A DNA stretch of 64,000 nt from an uncultured Acidobacteriota bacterium (GTDB taxonomy: Bacteria > Acidobacteriota > Terriglobia > Terriglobales > Acidobacteriaceae), in assembly GCA_903873705.1 (NCBI GenBank), contig CAIQPK010000003.1, forward strand, positions 1 to 64,000, written 5' to 3'. The notes below the pieces were generated by a model, which saw only the letters and a list, made by a program, of their open reading frames with translations, had not been told where the DNA came from and searched no databases. The position numbers and the translations under genes are program-made. The stretch's first letter is position 1, and each line of letters opens with the position of its first letter. Of the stretch, positions 43,045-52,697 are shown piece by piece.

Positions 43045-44415
43045 CTACCCAAGAAACGTCAGCAGCGGATTACTTCCGAAGTTCCCAATATTCGGAAACA
43101 CACTCTGCAGGTCGGTCGACTGCACGCCAAACCACTGCGCCAGCGTCGCCCCATACTGCGCCACCGCCGTCGTCGGAATCAGCGTCCCTCGCCCGTTCGC
43201 ATCCTGCTGGTTCGCCGCGCCCAGCTGCAGCGATGGGAACGTCCCATAGAACTTCCCGCCCTGCACGCCGCCGCCGATCACAAAGTGATGGCTGCCCCAG
43301 GCATGGTCCGATCCATCCGTTCCGCTCGGCGACAATGTCCGCCCAAACTCCGAAGCCGTAAACGTCGTCACACTCTGCTCCACCATCAGCTCCTGCGTCG
43401 CCGCATAGAACGCCGCCACCGCCTGGCTCAGCTGCTGCAGCAACAACTGCTGCGCCGCCGCCTGCCCGCTGTGCGTATCGAACCCGCCCAACTGGCAGAA
43501 GAAGATCTGCCGCGTCAGCCCCAGTTGATTGCGCAGCGACATCACCTTTGCCACCGTCTGCAGCTGCGCCGCCAGCGGATTGCCCGCCGGAAACTTCGTC
43601 GTCAAATTCACCGATCCCAGCATGCTGTTCATCGTGTTCGCATACGTATTCGCACGCGTCAAAATCGCATTGCCCGACTGCACCAGCTGCAGCCCGTTAT
43701 CGAACGTCAGCAACTGCTGCATCCCCGCCGCTGCCGCCGGAGCGTTATGCACCACGTTCAGCGAAGCCACGCCCGTGGGCGGAACGCTCGCCGGGAACGT
43801 CGCGCCGCCCGTGCAGAACAACCCGCAGCTCGAGGTTGTCGTAATCGGCGGAAAAATCGCCCCGCCATTCTGCGACTGCAGCGCGTCAGCCATACGTCCG
43901 CCCCATCCCGTAGCGGCAATGCCGTTCGGAATTGCGCTCTGCCACTGGCTGCTCTGGTCAGAGTGCGAGAACAACTGCGACGGCAGCGCCGCGCTGTTGT
44001 TGCCGTTGAAAACGCTGCGATTAGTCGGCGCCACCAGCATACCGACGTTAGCCAGCACCGCCGCCTTGCCCGTGTTGTACAGACCCTGCATCTCCGGCAT
44101 GCTCGGATGCAACCCATAACTATCGTTGCCGTTCGCAATCGGCAGCAGCGACGCCGAAGGCAGCGCCAGCGGCCCGCGCCCAGCCCTGTACAAGCCGTAC
44201 CCCTGGTTGTTCTGCACCGACGTCGTCAGCGGAATGACGGTGTTGTGCCCATCGTTTCCACCCGCAAGGAACACGCAAACCAGCGCCTGGTATCCCGATC
44301 CCGTGCTGGCGAACGCATTGATCTCGCCAAACTTCGCCATCGCGCCCATGGCGCCCAGCGCCGCAACCGACTTCACCGTATCTTTCAAAAACTCACGACG
44401 TGAACGAATCACCAT
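43045..44415 (-). CDS. Tat-exported DUF1501 protein
   Basis: 456 residues from ATG 44415 (GAGGAG upstream). The twin-arginine signal is SRREFLKDTVKSVAALG (residues 5-21). The alkaline-phosphatase/sulfatase-like DUF1501 core shows LVCVFLAGGNDGHNTVIPL (about 45), FFCQLGGFDTHSGQ (about 310), TFTASEFGRTLSPSG and SDHAWGSHHFVIGG, which carry the metal-binding Asp/His set. It follows the DUF1800 gene in the same direction; the two families almost always occur as a pair. Function unknown, presumably periplasmic. Confidence 0.9.
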   Translation of the reverse strand: MVIRSRREFLKDTVKSVAALGAMGAMAKFGEINAFASTGSGYQALVCVFLAGGNDGHNTVIPLTTSVQNNQGYGLYRAGRGPLALPSASLLPIANGNDSYGLHPSMPEMQGLYNTGKAAVLANVGMLVAPTNRSVFNGNNSAALPSQLFSHSDQSSQWQSAIPNGIAATGWGGRMADALQSQNGGAIFPPITTTSSCGLFCTGGATFPASVPPTGVASLNVVHNAPAAAAGMQQLLTFDNGLQLVQSGNAILTRANTYANTMNSMLGSVNLTTKFPAGNPLAAQLQTVAKVMSLRNQLGLTRQIFFCQLGGFDTHSGQAAAQQLLLQQLSQAVAAFYAATQELMVEQSVTTFTASEFGRTLSPSGTDGSDHAWGSHHFVIGGGVQGGKFYGTFPSLQLGAANQQDANGRGTLIPTTAVAQYGATLAQWFGVQSTDLQSVFPNIGNFGSNPLLTFLG

Positions 44416-44478
44416 TTCGAATCTCCTCTGCTGCAAACTGCGTTATGCGTTGCCAAAACGTTGCGCCTACGCCGCCGT

Positions 44479-47238
44479 CTAGTGCCAGACGTTGTAGTAG
44501 TACGAGCTCAGAATCAGATAGGCGGCCGTCTGCACCTGGTGCAGGCTGCCATACGTATCCTGTCCCACCGCCGTCACGATCTTCTGTTTCATCGCCGCCG
44601 GCATCACGCCGTGCGTCAACGTCAGATCCATCGCATCCACCAGCGTCGAGGGCGTCGCCGCCAGCGCCACGAACGGCGTCAGGTCGATAGACGTTCCCGG
44701 CCCCAGCGTCTGCACCGGGTTGGTCCACGAGGTGTACATCAGGTAGGCCGCCTCATTGGCCCGGACAATGGAGTTGTTGGGCCCGTCAATCTGGAACTCG
44801 CCTCCGGTCAGCGTTGTTCCCGGAACCAGGTACGAAGGCGAGAAGTAGTTGAACACGCTCGGCGAATCGAACATGTCCTGCCCCAGCGCAATCAGCTCTC
44901 CCTGGTAGTAGTTCTGGTCGTTCATCTGTCCGCCGAAAGCCCTCACCATCGCCGGAATAAACAGCGCCGGCTCCTGCAGGTGACCATCGGTGGGCATGTC
45001 ATTTCCGCCCTCATCGTTAGCCCGCGCTTCCGGATCCAGCAGGATGGCCGTAATCACCGCCTGCATGTCGCCGCGAACGCCCTGTCCGTTGTCGTTGAAG
45101 GCCGCAGCCACACGCGATACATACGCCGGGCTCGGATTGCTCTTCACCAGGTGCTGGATCAACTGCGTGCCCACAAAGGGCCCAACGTTCGGATGGTTGA
45201 AGATGTTATCCAGCGCGTTGTTCAGGTCCTGCAAAGGCGTAGCCGCTGCCGGCGATACGTACCCATTCAGCAGGGTCTTCGCTCCCATGTCATGTTGCGG
45301 AGGATACGGCACCATGTTCCCGCCGTTGATGTAGTGGTTCCACTGGATAGACTGGCCAGCGTACGGGGCATACGTCCATCCCGTGTACACCCGCGCAAAC
45401 TCGGCGATCGTCGCCTGCGTGTACGTCGCCGTCGGCAGGTTGTTGCTGTCCAGGATAGGCGTTCCATCCTGGTGCAGCAGCACGTCGCCCGTGGTAAACA
45501 ACTGCATCAATTCACGCGCATAGTTTTCATTCGCCAGGCTTCCCGTTGCCGGGTTCGCCTTCGCGTTGTTGCCCATGTCGAGGTACTGCCCCATCGCCGG
45601 GCTCAGCGTCACATCCAGCATGATCTTCCGGTAATTCGTAAACGAATCCGCCAGCAGCATGTTCTGGTAAGGCACCATGTTGTCGTTCCAGATCAGCTTG
45701 CTGATCGAGGTCACAAAGATCTCGCTCAACGCCAGGCCCACCCGCTGTCGCAGCTGGTCCTGGTCCGTCACAGCGTTAGTAAGGAAGTGTTGCGGCATGC
45801 CTCCCTGGCTGCTCAGGATGATGTCGTAGTTCGATATCTGCGGCATCGCAAACTGCTCATTGATCCAGGCCTTCATACCGATAGCCTGCACATGCGCCGC
45901 ATCGTTAGGCGTCGGCCCAAACGCTGCCTGTTCCAGGAACCGCCGCGCTGCCGCAGCCGATGCCAGCGCATTCTGCACACCCACCTGCACCGGGAACGGC
46001 GCCGAAACCAGCGCTCCATTCGCCACCGTCAGGTTCACCATGCCGGACTGCCCGTAGAAGCCCGATATCGTCAGCCCACCATTCGAGAACGCCGTCGCCA
46101 ACGCCTTCCCATTCAGGCTCGCCACCGACTGCACCGTAAATCCGTTGCCCGCAATCGACGTGCTGAAAATACCCAGCGGCAACGCTCCACCGTTCACCGC
46201 CGTAATCACCGGCTGCGGCGGAATCAGCGTCACCGCAGCAGTCGTCGTTCCGTTCGGTCCGGTCACCGTAATCTTCACGTTGCTTGAAGTCGGCAGCACC
46301 GCGGGCGCCGTATACAAACCCGTCGCATCGATCGTTCCCGCCGTAGCCGCCCACGTCGTAGCACCCGCAGAAGTAAACTGCTGCGTCGCCCCCAAAGCCA
46401 GCGACACGCTCGTCGGCGCAATCACCTGCGTCACCGGATTCACCAGCGTCACCGTGGACGACGCAGACCCATTAGGCCCGGTCGCCGTCACCGTCACCTT
46501 GTTCGAAGCCGGCATCGCTGCCGGCGCACTGTACAAACCGGTAGGGCTGATCACACCCGCCGTAGCACTCCAACTCGTCGCACCGCCAGACGTAAACTGC
46601 TGGGTCGCGCCCAGGTTCACGTTAGCCGAAGAAGGCGAAATCGTCTGCGGTGTCGGTGGCTTCGTCGGAGCCGTGAACGTCACCATGAACGGCGTGCCAT
46701 ACAGCGTGCCGGGGCTATTCACCTGCACCGGAACCTGTCCCGTCGTCCCCTGCGATCCCGTTACCTTCAGCGTCGTGCTGTTCACGTACGTCGCCGTGTA
46801 CCGAACTGGTCCCACCAACCCAAAAGCGCCAGTCTGGAAGTTCGAACCGGTGAGCGTCATCGTGTAATCGCCCGTCGAAAGAGGGTTGGGCGAGATCGAT
46901 GTAATCGTCGGCCCAGCCGGCTCAACATTCACATAAACCGTGCAGGACGTCTTCTTGTCCGAACCCAGCGCCGTAATCGTCACGCCCACCGTCGGCACAG
47001 TTGCCGGTGCGGTATACAGCCCCGTCGAGGTGATCGTGCCGCTCGTAGCAGGCTTGCCGGAAACCGACCACGTCACGCTCTCGTTCGTCAGCCCCGTCGT
47101 CGAAGCATGGTACTGCAGCGTCGTTCCCACACCGATGTTGGTATATCCCGGTGTAATCGTGATGGACTGTGCCACAAGGGCAGCCGGCACAAACAGGAAC
47201 ACTGCCAGGCTCAAAAGTAAAAGGAGACGTTGACGCAT
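44479..47238 (-). CDS. Exported DUF1800 protein with Ig-like repeats
   Basis: 919 residues from ATG 47238 (AAAGG upstream). A signal peptide (LLLLLSLAVFLFVPAALVAQ) is followed by Ig-like repeats of the Big_2 kind, each ending GLYTAP (about 55, 215 and 305), with IPT/TIG-like segments between them (PTITSISPNPLSTGDY). About 430-919 is the DUF1800 domain: ARRFLEQAAFGPTPNDAA, QRVGLALSEIFVTS, ENYARELMQLFTTG, FNHPNVGPFVGTQLIQHLV. Paired with the DUF1501 gene after 63 bases. Probably a cell-surface complex. Confidence 0.9.
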   Translation of the reverse strand: MRQRLLLLLSLAVFLFVPAALVAQSITITPGYTNIGVGTTLQYHASTTGLTNESVTWSVSGKPATSGTITSTGLYTAPATVPTVGVTITALGSDKKTSCTVYVNVEPAGPTITSISPNPLSTGDYTMTLTGSNFQTGAFGLVGPVRYTATYVNSTTLKVTGSQGTTGQVPVQVNSPGTLYGTPFMVTFTAPTKPPTPQTISPSSANVNLGATQQFTSGGATSWSATAGVISPTGLYSAPAAMPASNKVTVTATGPNGSASSTVTLVNPVTQVIAPTSVSLALGATQQFTSAGATTWAATAGTIDATGLYTAPAVLPTSSNVKITVTGPNGTTTAAVTLIPPQPVITAVNGGALPLGIFSTSIAGNGFTVQSVASLNGKALATAFSNGGLTISGFYGQSGMVNLTVANGALVSAPFPVQVGVQNALASAAAARRFLEQAAFGPTPNDAAHVQAIGMKAWINEQFAMPQISNYDIILSSQGGMPQHFLTNAVTDQDQLRQRVGLALSEIFVTSISKLIWNDNMVPYQNMLLADSFTNYRKIMLDVTLSPAMGQYLDMGNNAKANPATGSLANENYARELMQLFTTGDVLLHQDGTPILDSNNLPTATYTQATIAEFARVYTGWTYAPYAGQSIQWNHYINGGNMVPYPPQHDMGAKTLLNGYVSPAAATPLQDLNNALDNIFNHPNVGPFVGTQLIQHLVKSNPSPAYVSRVAAAFNDNGQGVRGDMQAVITAILLDPEARANDEGGNDMPTDGHLQEPALFIPAMVRAFGGQMNDQNYYQGELIALGQDMFDSPSVFNYFSPSYLVPGTTLTGGEFQIDGPNNSIVRANEAAYLMYTSWTNPVQTLGPGTSIDLTPFVALAATPSTLVDAMDLTLTHGVMPAAMKQKIVTAVGQDTYGSLHQVQTAAYLILSSYYYNVWH

Positions 47239-47417
47239 GATAGGAAGCCTTTCTCGCTGCTCATCGAAATACATCCAGCGGAAAAGCGACCAGCACGGTT
47301 CATCCAGCCGTCGTACTCCACTGTGAGTCGTAACTTAATTCGGGCCGGGGAACTCTACAGTTACGAGCGGAGAATGTAGGCAGATTTTGCAAAACGAAGT
47401 GATTTATTTTTCTACAA

Positions 47418-50329
47418 CTAATGGGCCACAACGCGAGCACTGTTCAATATCCCCTGCGCATCCGACATCGGCTTCCGAAAAGCGGTCAGTATGCTGCGGT
47501 TCGTGATCGACTCCCATGCCTGCATCGCCTTGCCCGCAGACCGGCTCGCCTCATCGGTTGAGCCCACGCTGCTCTGTGCAATCGCCAGCGTCGACCACGC
47601 CGACCCCAGCTCCCCCGTACGCATGTCCGACACGGGCGGCGTCGCAGCATTCTTCTCAGCCGCTGCCACAGCCTTGTTCGCCCACATCAGCGCATCGTCC
47701 TTCTTCCCCATCGCCGTGTACACCAGCGCCAGGCCTTCTTCGTTCTCCAGCATCTCCAGCATCACCTGGCTCTTCGGCGTCGCGGCAAAAGCTTCAATAG
47801 CCGCCATCGACTTGCGATACATCGCAATCGCTTCTTCGTTACGTCCCAGCTCATGCAGTCGCAATGCTTCAACGTCCAAAATATCCGCCAGTTGCTCAGC
47901 CAGGTCCAAGGCCTTGGGATTGGCCATGGCAATCGGCTCAATCAATCCCGCCGCTTCCTGCAACATCGCAAGCGACAACGCCGTCTCCCCCGGCGCCGGA
48001 TCAATCATCCCCGCGCGTCCCAGGATGATCGCAAGATCACGCCGCGCCGTCACATTTTTCGGGTCCGACAGCACCAGCTCGCGCGCAATCGTCACCGCCC
48101 GGTCAGCATACTTTCGCGCCTCCACCGGCCGCCCGATATTCACCGACGTCGGAACCCCCAGCAGCATCGCATAATTCCCGCACGCCACCAGCAGATTGCG
48201 CCGGATCACCACGTTGTTCGGGTCCGCCTTCAACAGCTCTTCGCGAGCCTCGATCGACTGCCGGTAATACTCCGACGCCTTATCCAGATCGCCAATATTC
48301 CGGTAGGCCGCGCCCGAAACCGCCGTCAGCACCGCCAGCGACTGCTTCAACCTCGCTTCCTTCGGATACTTCACCACCAGCGCCCGCGCCAGCTCAGCGC
48401 CGTGGTTCGAGTGCTCCAAAGCCCGCCTCGGATCAGTCGTCAGCAGTTCACCGGCAACGCTGTTTTCAATCGCGCTCTCCTGCGTCTCGCACACCAGGTT
48501 GCAATCCTTCGCGTGCGCCAGCCGCTGCGTCACGGGCAGCAGATCGAGGTTCAACTGGATCGCCTCAGCCTCATGCCCCTCGCGCTCCATCAGCTCCGCC
48601 AGGCTCGACTGCACCTCAATCAACCGCAGCATCATGCCGGAGTCGTCAGGCTTCCGCCGATACGCCGGCATCAGAATTTCCTGCGCCTTTAACAAGCTCT
48701 TCTTCGCACTCGCCGAGTCCTGCAGACTCGCCCCATGCGGATCGCCCTGGATCAGCGCCACCTTGTAGTACGCCTCGGTCAAAACCTCGCGCATCGCGTC
48801 GTTGTTGCCCAGGTTCTTCTCCATTGTCTTCAGGTAATCCAGCGTCGTCTGCACAATCTTCTTGCGCGCTTCGGTCGCTCCCGGCAGCGGCGCAATCGCA
48901 TCGTGGACATCGAACAGCGTTCGCCCTGCCAGCTGCAGAATGTCGTTCAGCCGCTGATCTGCCAGCGCCTTCTCATGCTCCGCGCGGTCCCGCTCATCCA
49001 CCGCAATGCCGCGCTGCGCCACTGCCTCTTTGCGCTCATCATCGGCCCGCGCGCGCTGCTTGTCTTCCGCGTCCCGTGCTGCCTCGGCTTCGGCGCGCTC
49101 GTGCAACGCAATCTGCCGTTGCGAGTCCGCCACCGCCCGCTCCGCCCGCGCCCGCCGCGTCTGCGCCAGCGACACCACCAGGCCCCCGATCAGCGCCGCC
49201 GCCACCACCACCGCCATCGCCACCTGCAGCCGGTTGCGCACAATAAACTTCCTCGCGCGATACCCCACCGAATTCTGCCGCGCCGTCACCGGCCGGTTCT
49301 CGAGAGCCCGCCGTACATCGTCGGCAAACTCCGCAACCGTCTGGTACCGCCCTTCCGGCTCTTTGCACAACGCCTTCAGTACCACGTCATCCAGATCGGC
49401 CGGCAGATCCTTCGCCACCAGCCCCGGCCGCAACACCTCCACATCGCACACCGCGTGTTCAATGCGCGCGGCGTATCCATATCCACCGGCTGCGCCCGCT
49501 CGCCCGAAAGCAGCTCATACAACACCGCGCCCAGTGAATAGATATCGGTAGCCGTCGTCACCTTCGTGCCGAGCACCTGCTCAGGGCTCGCATACCCCGG
49601 CGTAAACGCCCGTGCATCCGCCGTCGCCGCATCAGACTCCGTCCCCATCAGCTTCGCGATCCCGAAGTCCAGCAGCTTCGGCATCCCTTCTTGCGTCACA
49701 AAAATATTCGCCGGCTTCAGATCGCCATGCACAATCAAGTTGCGGTGCGCATACGCCACCGCTTCCAGAACGTTCAGGAATAAACGGCAGCGCGACTTCA
49801 CATCCAGCGCATTCTCTCGGCAGAACACATCCACCGGCCGCCCTTCCACATACTCCATCGCGAAGAACGGCACGCCATCCGGCGTCGTTCCGCCATCGAA
49901 CATCCGCGCAATAAAAGGATGGTCCAGGTTCGCCAGTATTTGCCGCTCATCGCGAAACCGCCGCAGCACCGCGGCCGTATTCATGCCGCGCTTCACAATC
50001 TTCAGTGCAACTTCCTTGGTGTACTCCTCGTCATCGCGCAAGGCCAGGTACACCGACCCCATCCCACCGCGCCCAATCTCCTTCACCACGCGGTACACAC
50101 CGATCCGCTCACCCACCAGCACCGGCGCATCCAGCACGGTTGAAGCCACACCCTGTATCGCGGAATCGATCGTCACCGAGCTGTCGCTGTCGGCCGCCAG
50201 CAGCGACTCAACCTCAAACCGCAGATCGTAGTCGTCCCCGCACAACTCGTCCAGCACGCGCTCCCGCTCCGCCGCAGAAAGGTCCGCAGTCGCGAGAAAA
50301 ATGCTTTGCACGCTTTGCCAGTCGTTCAT
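47418..50329 (-). pseudogene. Ser/Thr protein kinase with TPR domain, split by a frameshift
   Basis: The N-terminal frame (50329 to about 49465) holds the kinase: EIGRGGMGSVYLA, VALKIVKRG (Lys), VHGDLKPANIFV (HGD instead of HRD), LLDFGIAKLM and YASPEQVLGT. At about 49464-49470, in a GCGCGCG run, one base is lacking. The other frame continues seamlessly with IEHAVCDVEVLRPGLV, EPEGRYQTVAEFADDVRRAL, a membrane helix (VAMAVVVAAALIGGLVV), a coiled coil rich in E/R/A and about 450 residues of TPR helices to 47418. Joined, it is the common acidobacterial kinase-TM-TPR protein of about 970 residues. The gap to the ECF gene is 48 bases. A sequencing slip in the GC run is possible. Confidence 0.8.
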
Positions 50330-50377
50330 GGAGTGCCGTTACAGAGAAAAGCGGAATCCGTGGCCCATTCTTGCAAA

Positions 50378-50971
50378 CTATTTTTCTGCCGCCGCCGTCG
50401 CGGACGCCGCGCGATGATCCAGCTCGCGCTTCAGCCATGCCTGCGCAATCCGCAGTTCTGACCGAACCCTTGGCAGTGGCATCTCCAGCACGTTCGCTGA
50501 TTCCTCAGCCGTCATCCCGCCAAAGAACCGCATCTCGATCAGCTGCCCCTTCAACGGATCGTGCTGCTCCAGCGCCTGCAGCGCGTCATCCACCCGCACC
50601 ACGGTCGAGTCGCTCGCCATCGGCGCGTCCATAAACTCGTCCAGCGAAAACACCACCTGCCCAGACCCCCGCTTGGCCGCATTCCGCGTCCGCGCATGGT
50701 CGGTCAGAATCTGCCGCATCACGTGCGCTGCCACACCCAGGAAGTGTGACCGCCCCTGGAAGTCCGGCTGGCTCGTCTCAATCAGCCGGAAGTACGCCTC
50801 ATGCACCAGCGCCGTCGGCTGCAGTGTGTGGCCCGGCCGCTCCTGCCGCAGATAATAACCCGCCAGTTTGCGCAGTTCGGCATAGACGTGTGGCAACAGT
50901 CGGTCCAATGCCGTCTTGTCACCCTTGGCCAGGTCGTCTAAAGCGAGAGTGATGGGATGCGAAACCTGCAT
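50378..50971 (-). CDS. ECF-type RNA polymerase sigma factor
   Basis: 197 residues from ATG 50971. Region 2 is TALDRLLPHVYAELRKLAGYYLRQ with LVHEAYFRLIE, and region 4 is LIEMRFFGGMTAEESANVL with LRIAQAWLKREL. The wording (QPTALVHEAYFRL, GRSHFLGVAAHVMRQIL) is that of the ECF subfamily routinely found upstream of Ser/Thr kinase-TPR genes in Acidobacteria and Planctomycetes. No anti-sigma factor is adjacent; the kinase downstream is presumed to control it. Confidence 0.9.
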   Translation of the reverse strand: MQVSHPITLALDDLAKGDKTALDRLLPHVYAELRKLAGYYLRQERPGHTLQPTALVHEAYFRLIETSQPDFQGRSHFLGVAAHVMRQILTDHARTRNAAKRGSGQVVFSLDEFMDAPMASDSTVVRVDDALQALEQHDPLKGQLIEMRFFGGMTAEESANVLEMPLPRVRSELRIAQAWLKRELDHRAASATAAAEK

Positions 50972-51194
50972 AGAGGATCGAATAACCGCCGGTTGCTCAC
51001 GGACGCATTGCGCTAAAGATATCAGAATGGACTCCGCAGAATGTACGCCGCACCGGCGCAACTGGATTCAAAAGTAATATGCAATTGCGTGCCGCCTTCC
51101 CTGTCGATTAAGCGGCTTACCGGTTATGTGGGCTAACCAAAAAAAATATTCCCACCCCGCGCAAATTCCTTCGCGATTTTCCGCTTATCTCTGT

Positions 51195-51358
51195 AGAGCC
51201 CGCTAAACGAGATCCTCGCGGCTCTGAACATTCGTGGCAGCTCCCCGCGACGCGCAAGCGCCGCCCAGCCGCCACGCAACATTCTTGGGAGAACGTACCG
51301 AGCGGATCTCCCGCGTCGACCCTGTGATCCACGAGCAGCAGGGTCGACTTTTTTTTCG
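51195..51358 (+). ncRNA. Candidate structured small RNA, 6S-like architecture
   Basis: The + strand of a 487-bp gap between two leftward genes folds as one long interrupted hairpin. GAGATCC (51209-51215) pairs with GGATCTC (51304-51310), and a further CGG/CCG step follows. A large asymmetric bubble comes next (left about 51222-51232, right about 51277-51297, the right strand able to form a small TTCT-TGGG-AGAA hairpin). An apical arm closed by CGTGGC (51233-51238) and GCCACG (51271-51276) contains CGC-GCAA-GCG. A strong terminator follows directly. Closing stem, central bubble and apical arm of about 160 nt is the 6S (SsrS) plan, but no primary-sequence signature proves it. The ends are estimates. 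Confidence 0.45.
51315..51356 (+). terminator. Strong + strand intrinsic terminator in a gap with no + strand gene
   Basis: GTCGACCCTG (51315-51324) pairs perfectly with CAGGGTCGAC (51339-51348) around a 14-nt loop, followed by T8 (51349-51356). No protein gene on the + strand precedes it within several kb, which implies a small RNA upstream. Confidence 0.8.
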
Positions 51359-51404
51359 CCCAGCCACAATCCACACCGCGACCTCTGGCCTGCCCGGAAA
51401 CACG

Positions 51405-51464
51405 TCCGGGTGCCCCATTCGTGACGGCTCCATCGTCACGGTTGGGGTCGCAGGCCGTTCAACC
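51405..51464 (+). repeat. GGGTGCCCC stem-loop repeat, copy 3
   Basis: CCGGGTGCCCCATTCGTGACG pattern (read in two parts: CCGGGTGCCCC, then ATTCGTGACG) pairing with CGTCACGGTTGGGG, followed by TTCAACCCGC. It lies just after the 3' end of coaBC, which runs leftward. Confidence 0.65.
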
Positions 51465-52697
51465 CGCAATAACCACCTCAGCCTCCACCCTCGCCACCCC
51501 AGCCTCCAGCCGCATCCCCACCACCTCATCCCATATTCGCTCCGCCATCACCGTCTTCTCCGCCTCCCCCAGCCTCACGATCCGCTCCTTCGTCAGAAAC
51601 ACCCCCGCATTCCAGTCCGACTCAAACCCCAGCCCCTCCGCCAGGATGTCGTTCCCCACCACCGCATCCACACCCTTGCGCAGCATCTTCGCCCGCGCAT
51701 TCGCCTCCACGTTCTCCGCCTCCGCCGCAAACGCCACCACAATCGTCCCCAGACGCTTCCGTCGCACAATCTCCGCCACAATGTCCGCGGTAGGCTCCAG
51801 TTCCAGCGTCAGCGCACCCTCCCGCCGCAGCTTCCCCTCAGCGACCTCCCGCATGCGGAAGTCCGCCACCGCCGCTGCCTTGATCACCACCGTCGCACCA
51901 TCCAGCTCCGCCAGCGCCGCCCGCTCCATCTCCGCCGCAGTCGACACCCGCACCACCCGGCACCCCGCCGGCTCCTCCAGCGCCGACGCCGTCACCAGCA
52001 CCACCTCTGCTCCCCGCGCCGCCGCCGCCGCCGCCAGCGCATGACCCATCTTCCCGCTCGACCGGTTCCCGATAAACCGCACCGCATCGATCGGCTCGCG
52101 CGTCCCCCCTGCCGTCACCAGCACGGTCTCGCCCACCAAATCCCGCCTCGTCTCCCCCTCGGCCATCACCGCCCCCACAATCGCTTCAATCTCTGCGAGC
52201 CGCCCACTCCCGGTCATCCCGCACGCTAGGTAGCCCTCCCCCGGCGCCACCACCCGCACCCCCCGCGCCATCAGCGTCCGCACATTCTCCTGCGTCGCCG
52301 CATGATCCCACATCCCCACGTTCATCGCCGGAGCCACCACCACCCGCGCCCTCGTCGCCAGGTAAGTCGTCGTCAGAAAATCATCCGCCAGCCCCTGCGC
52401 CATCTTCGCCAGCGTATTTGCCGTCGCCGGTGCCACCACCATCACATCGATCGCCTGCGCCACCGCCACATGCTCAATCTCAAACCCGTCCTCCCCGCCA
52501 TTCACCTCAGCCCCATCCCAAAGCGACGTGAACACCCTCTTCCCCGTCAGCGCCGCAAACGTCATCGGCCGCACAAACTCCTGCGCCGCGTCCGTCATCG
52601 CTACCTGCACCTCACACCCGCGTTCCTGCAGCGCCCGAACCAGCTCGGCAGCTTTATACGCTGCGATTCCCCCGGTCACGCCCACCAGAACCTTCAT
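51459..52697 (-). CDS. coaBC: Bifunctional phosphopantothenoylcysteine decarboxylase/synthetase
   Basis: CoA biosynthesis: CoaB ligates Cys to 4'-phosphopantothenate and CoaC decarboxylates the product. 412 residues. The CoaC flavoprotein domain (1-190) has LVGVTGGIAAYKAAEL, the active-site His in IEHVAVAQ, PATANTLAKMAQG, PAMNVGMW and the substrate-clamp Cys in LACGMTGSGRL. The CoaB domain (190-412) has LVTAGGTREPIDAVRFIGNRS and IKAAAVADFR. Its ATG overlaps the panC stop (ATGA). Third gene of panB-panC-coaBC. Confidence 0.95.
   Translation of the reverse strand: MKVLVGVTGGIAAYKAAELVRALQERGCEVQVAMTDAAQEFVRPMTFAALTGKRVFTSLWDGAEVNGGEDGFEIEHVAVAQAIDVMVVAPATANTLAKMAQGLADDFLTTTYLATRARVVVAPAMNVGMWDHAATQENVRTLMARGVRVVAPGEGYLACGMTGSGRLAEIEAIVGAVMAEGETRRDLVGETVLVTAGGTREPIDAVRFIGNRSSGKMGHALAAAAAARGAEVVLVTASALEEPAGCRVVRVSTAAEMERAALAELDGATVVIKAAAVADFRMREVAEGKLRREGALTLELEPTADIVAEIVRRKRLGTIVVAFAAEAENVEANARAKMLRKGVDAVVGNDILAEGLGFESDWNAGVFLTKERIVRLGEAEKTVMAERIWDEVVGMRLEAGVARVEAEVVIAG

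Noticed and set aside
41079-43361. 760-codon + strand frame overlapping the GT87-like gene
   Set aside because: Almost only Pro, Arg, His and Leu; produced by high GC in a shifted frame of a gene with clear membrane helices and domains.
51117-51374. Short - strand frame over the candidate small RNA
   Set aside because: No ribosome binding site or family; it covers a region better explained by RNA structure and a + strand terminator.
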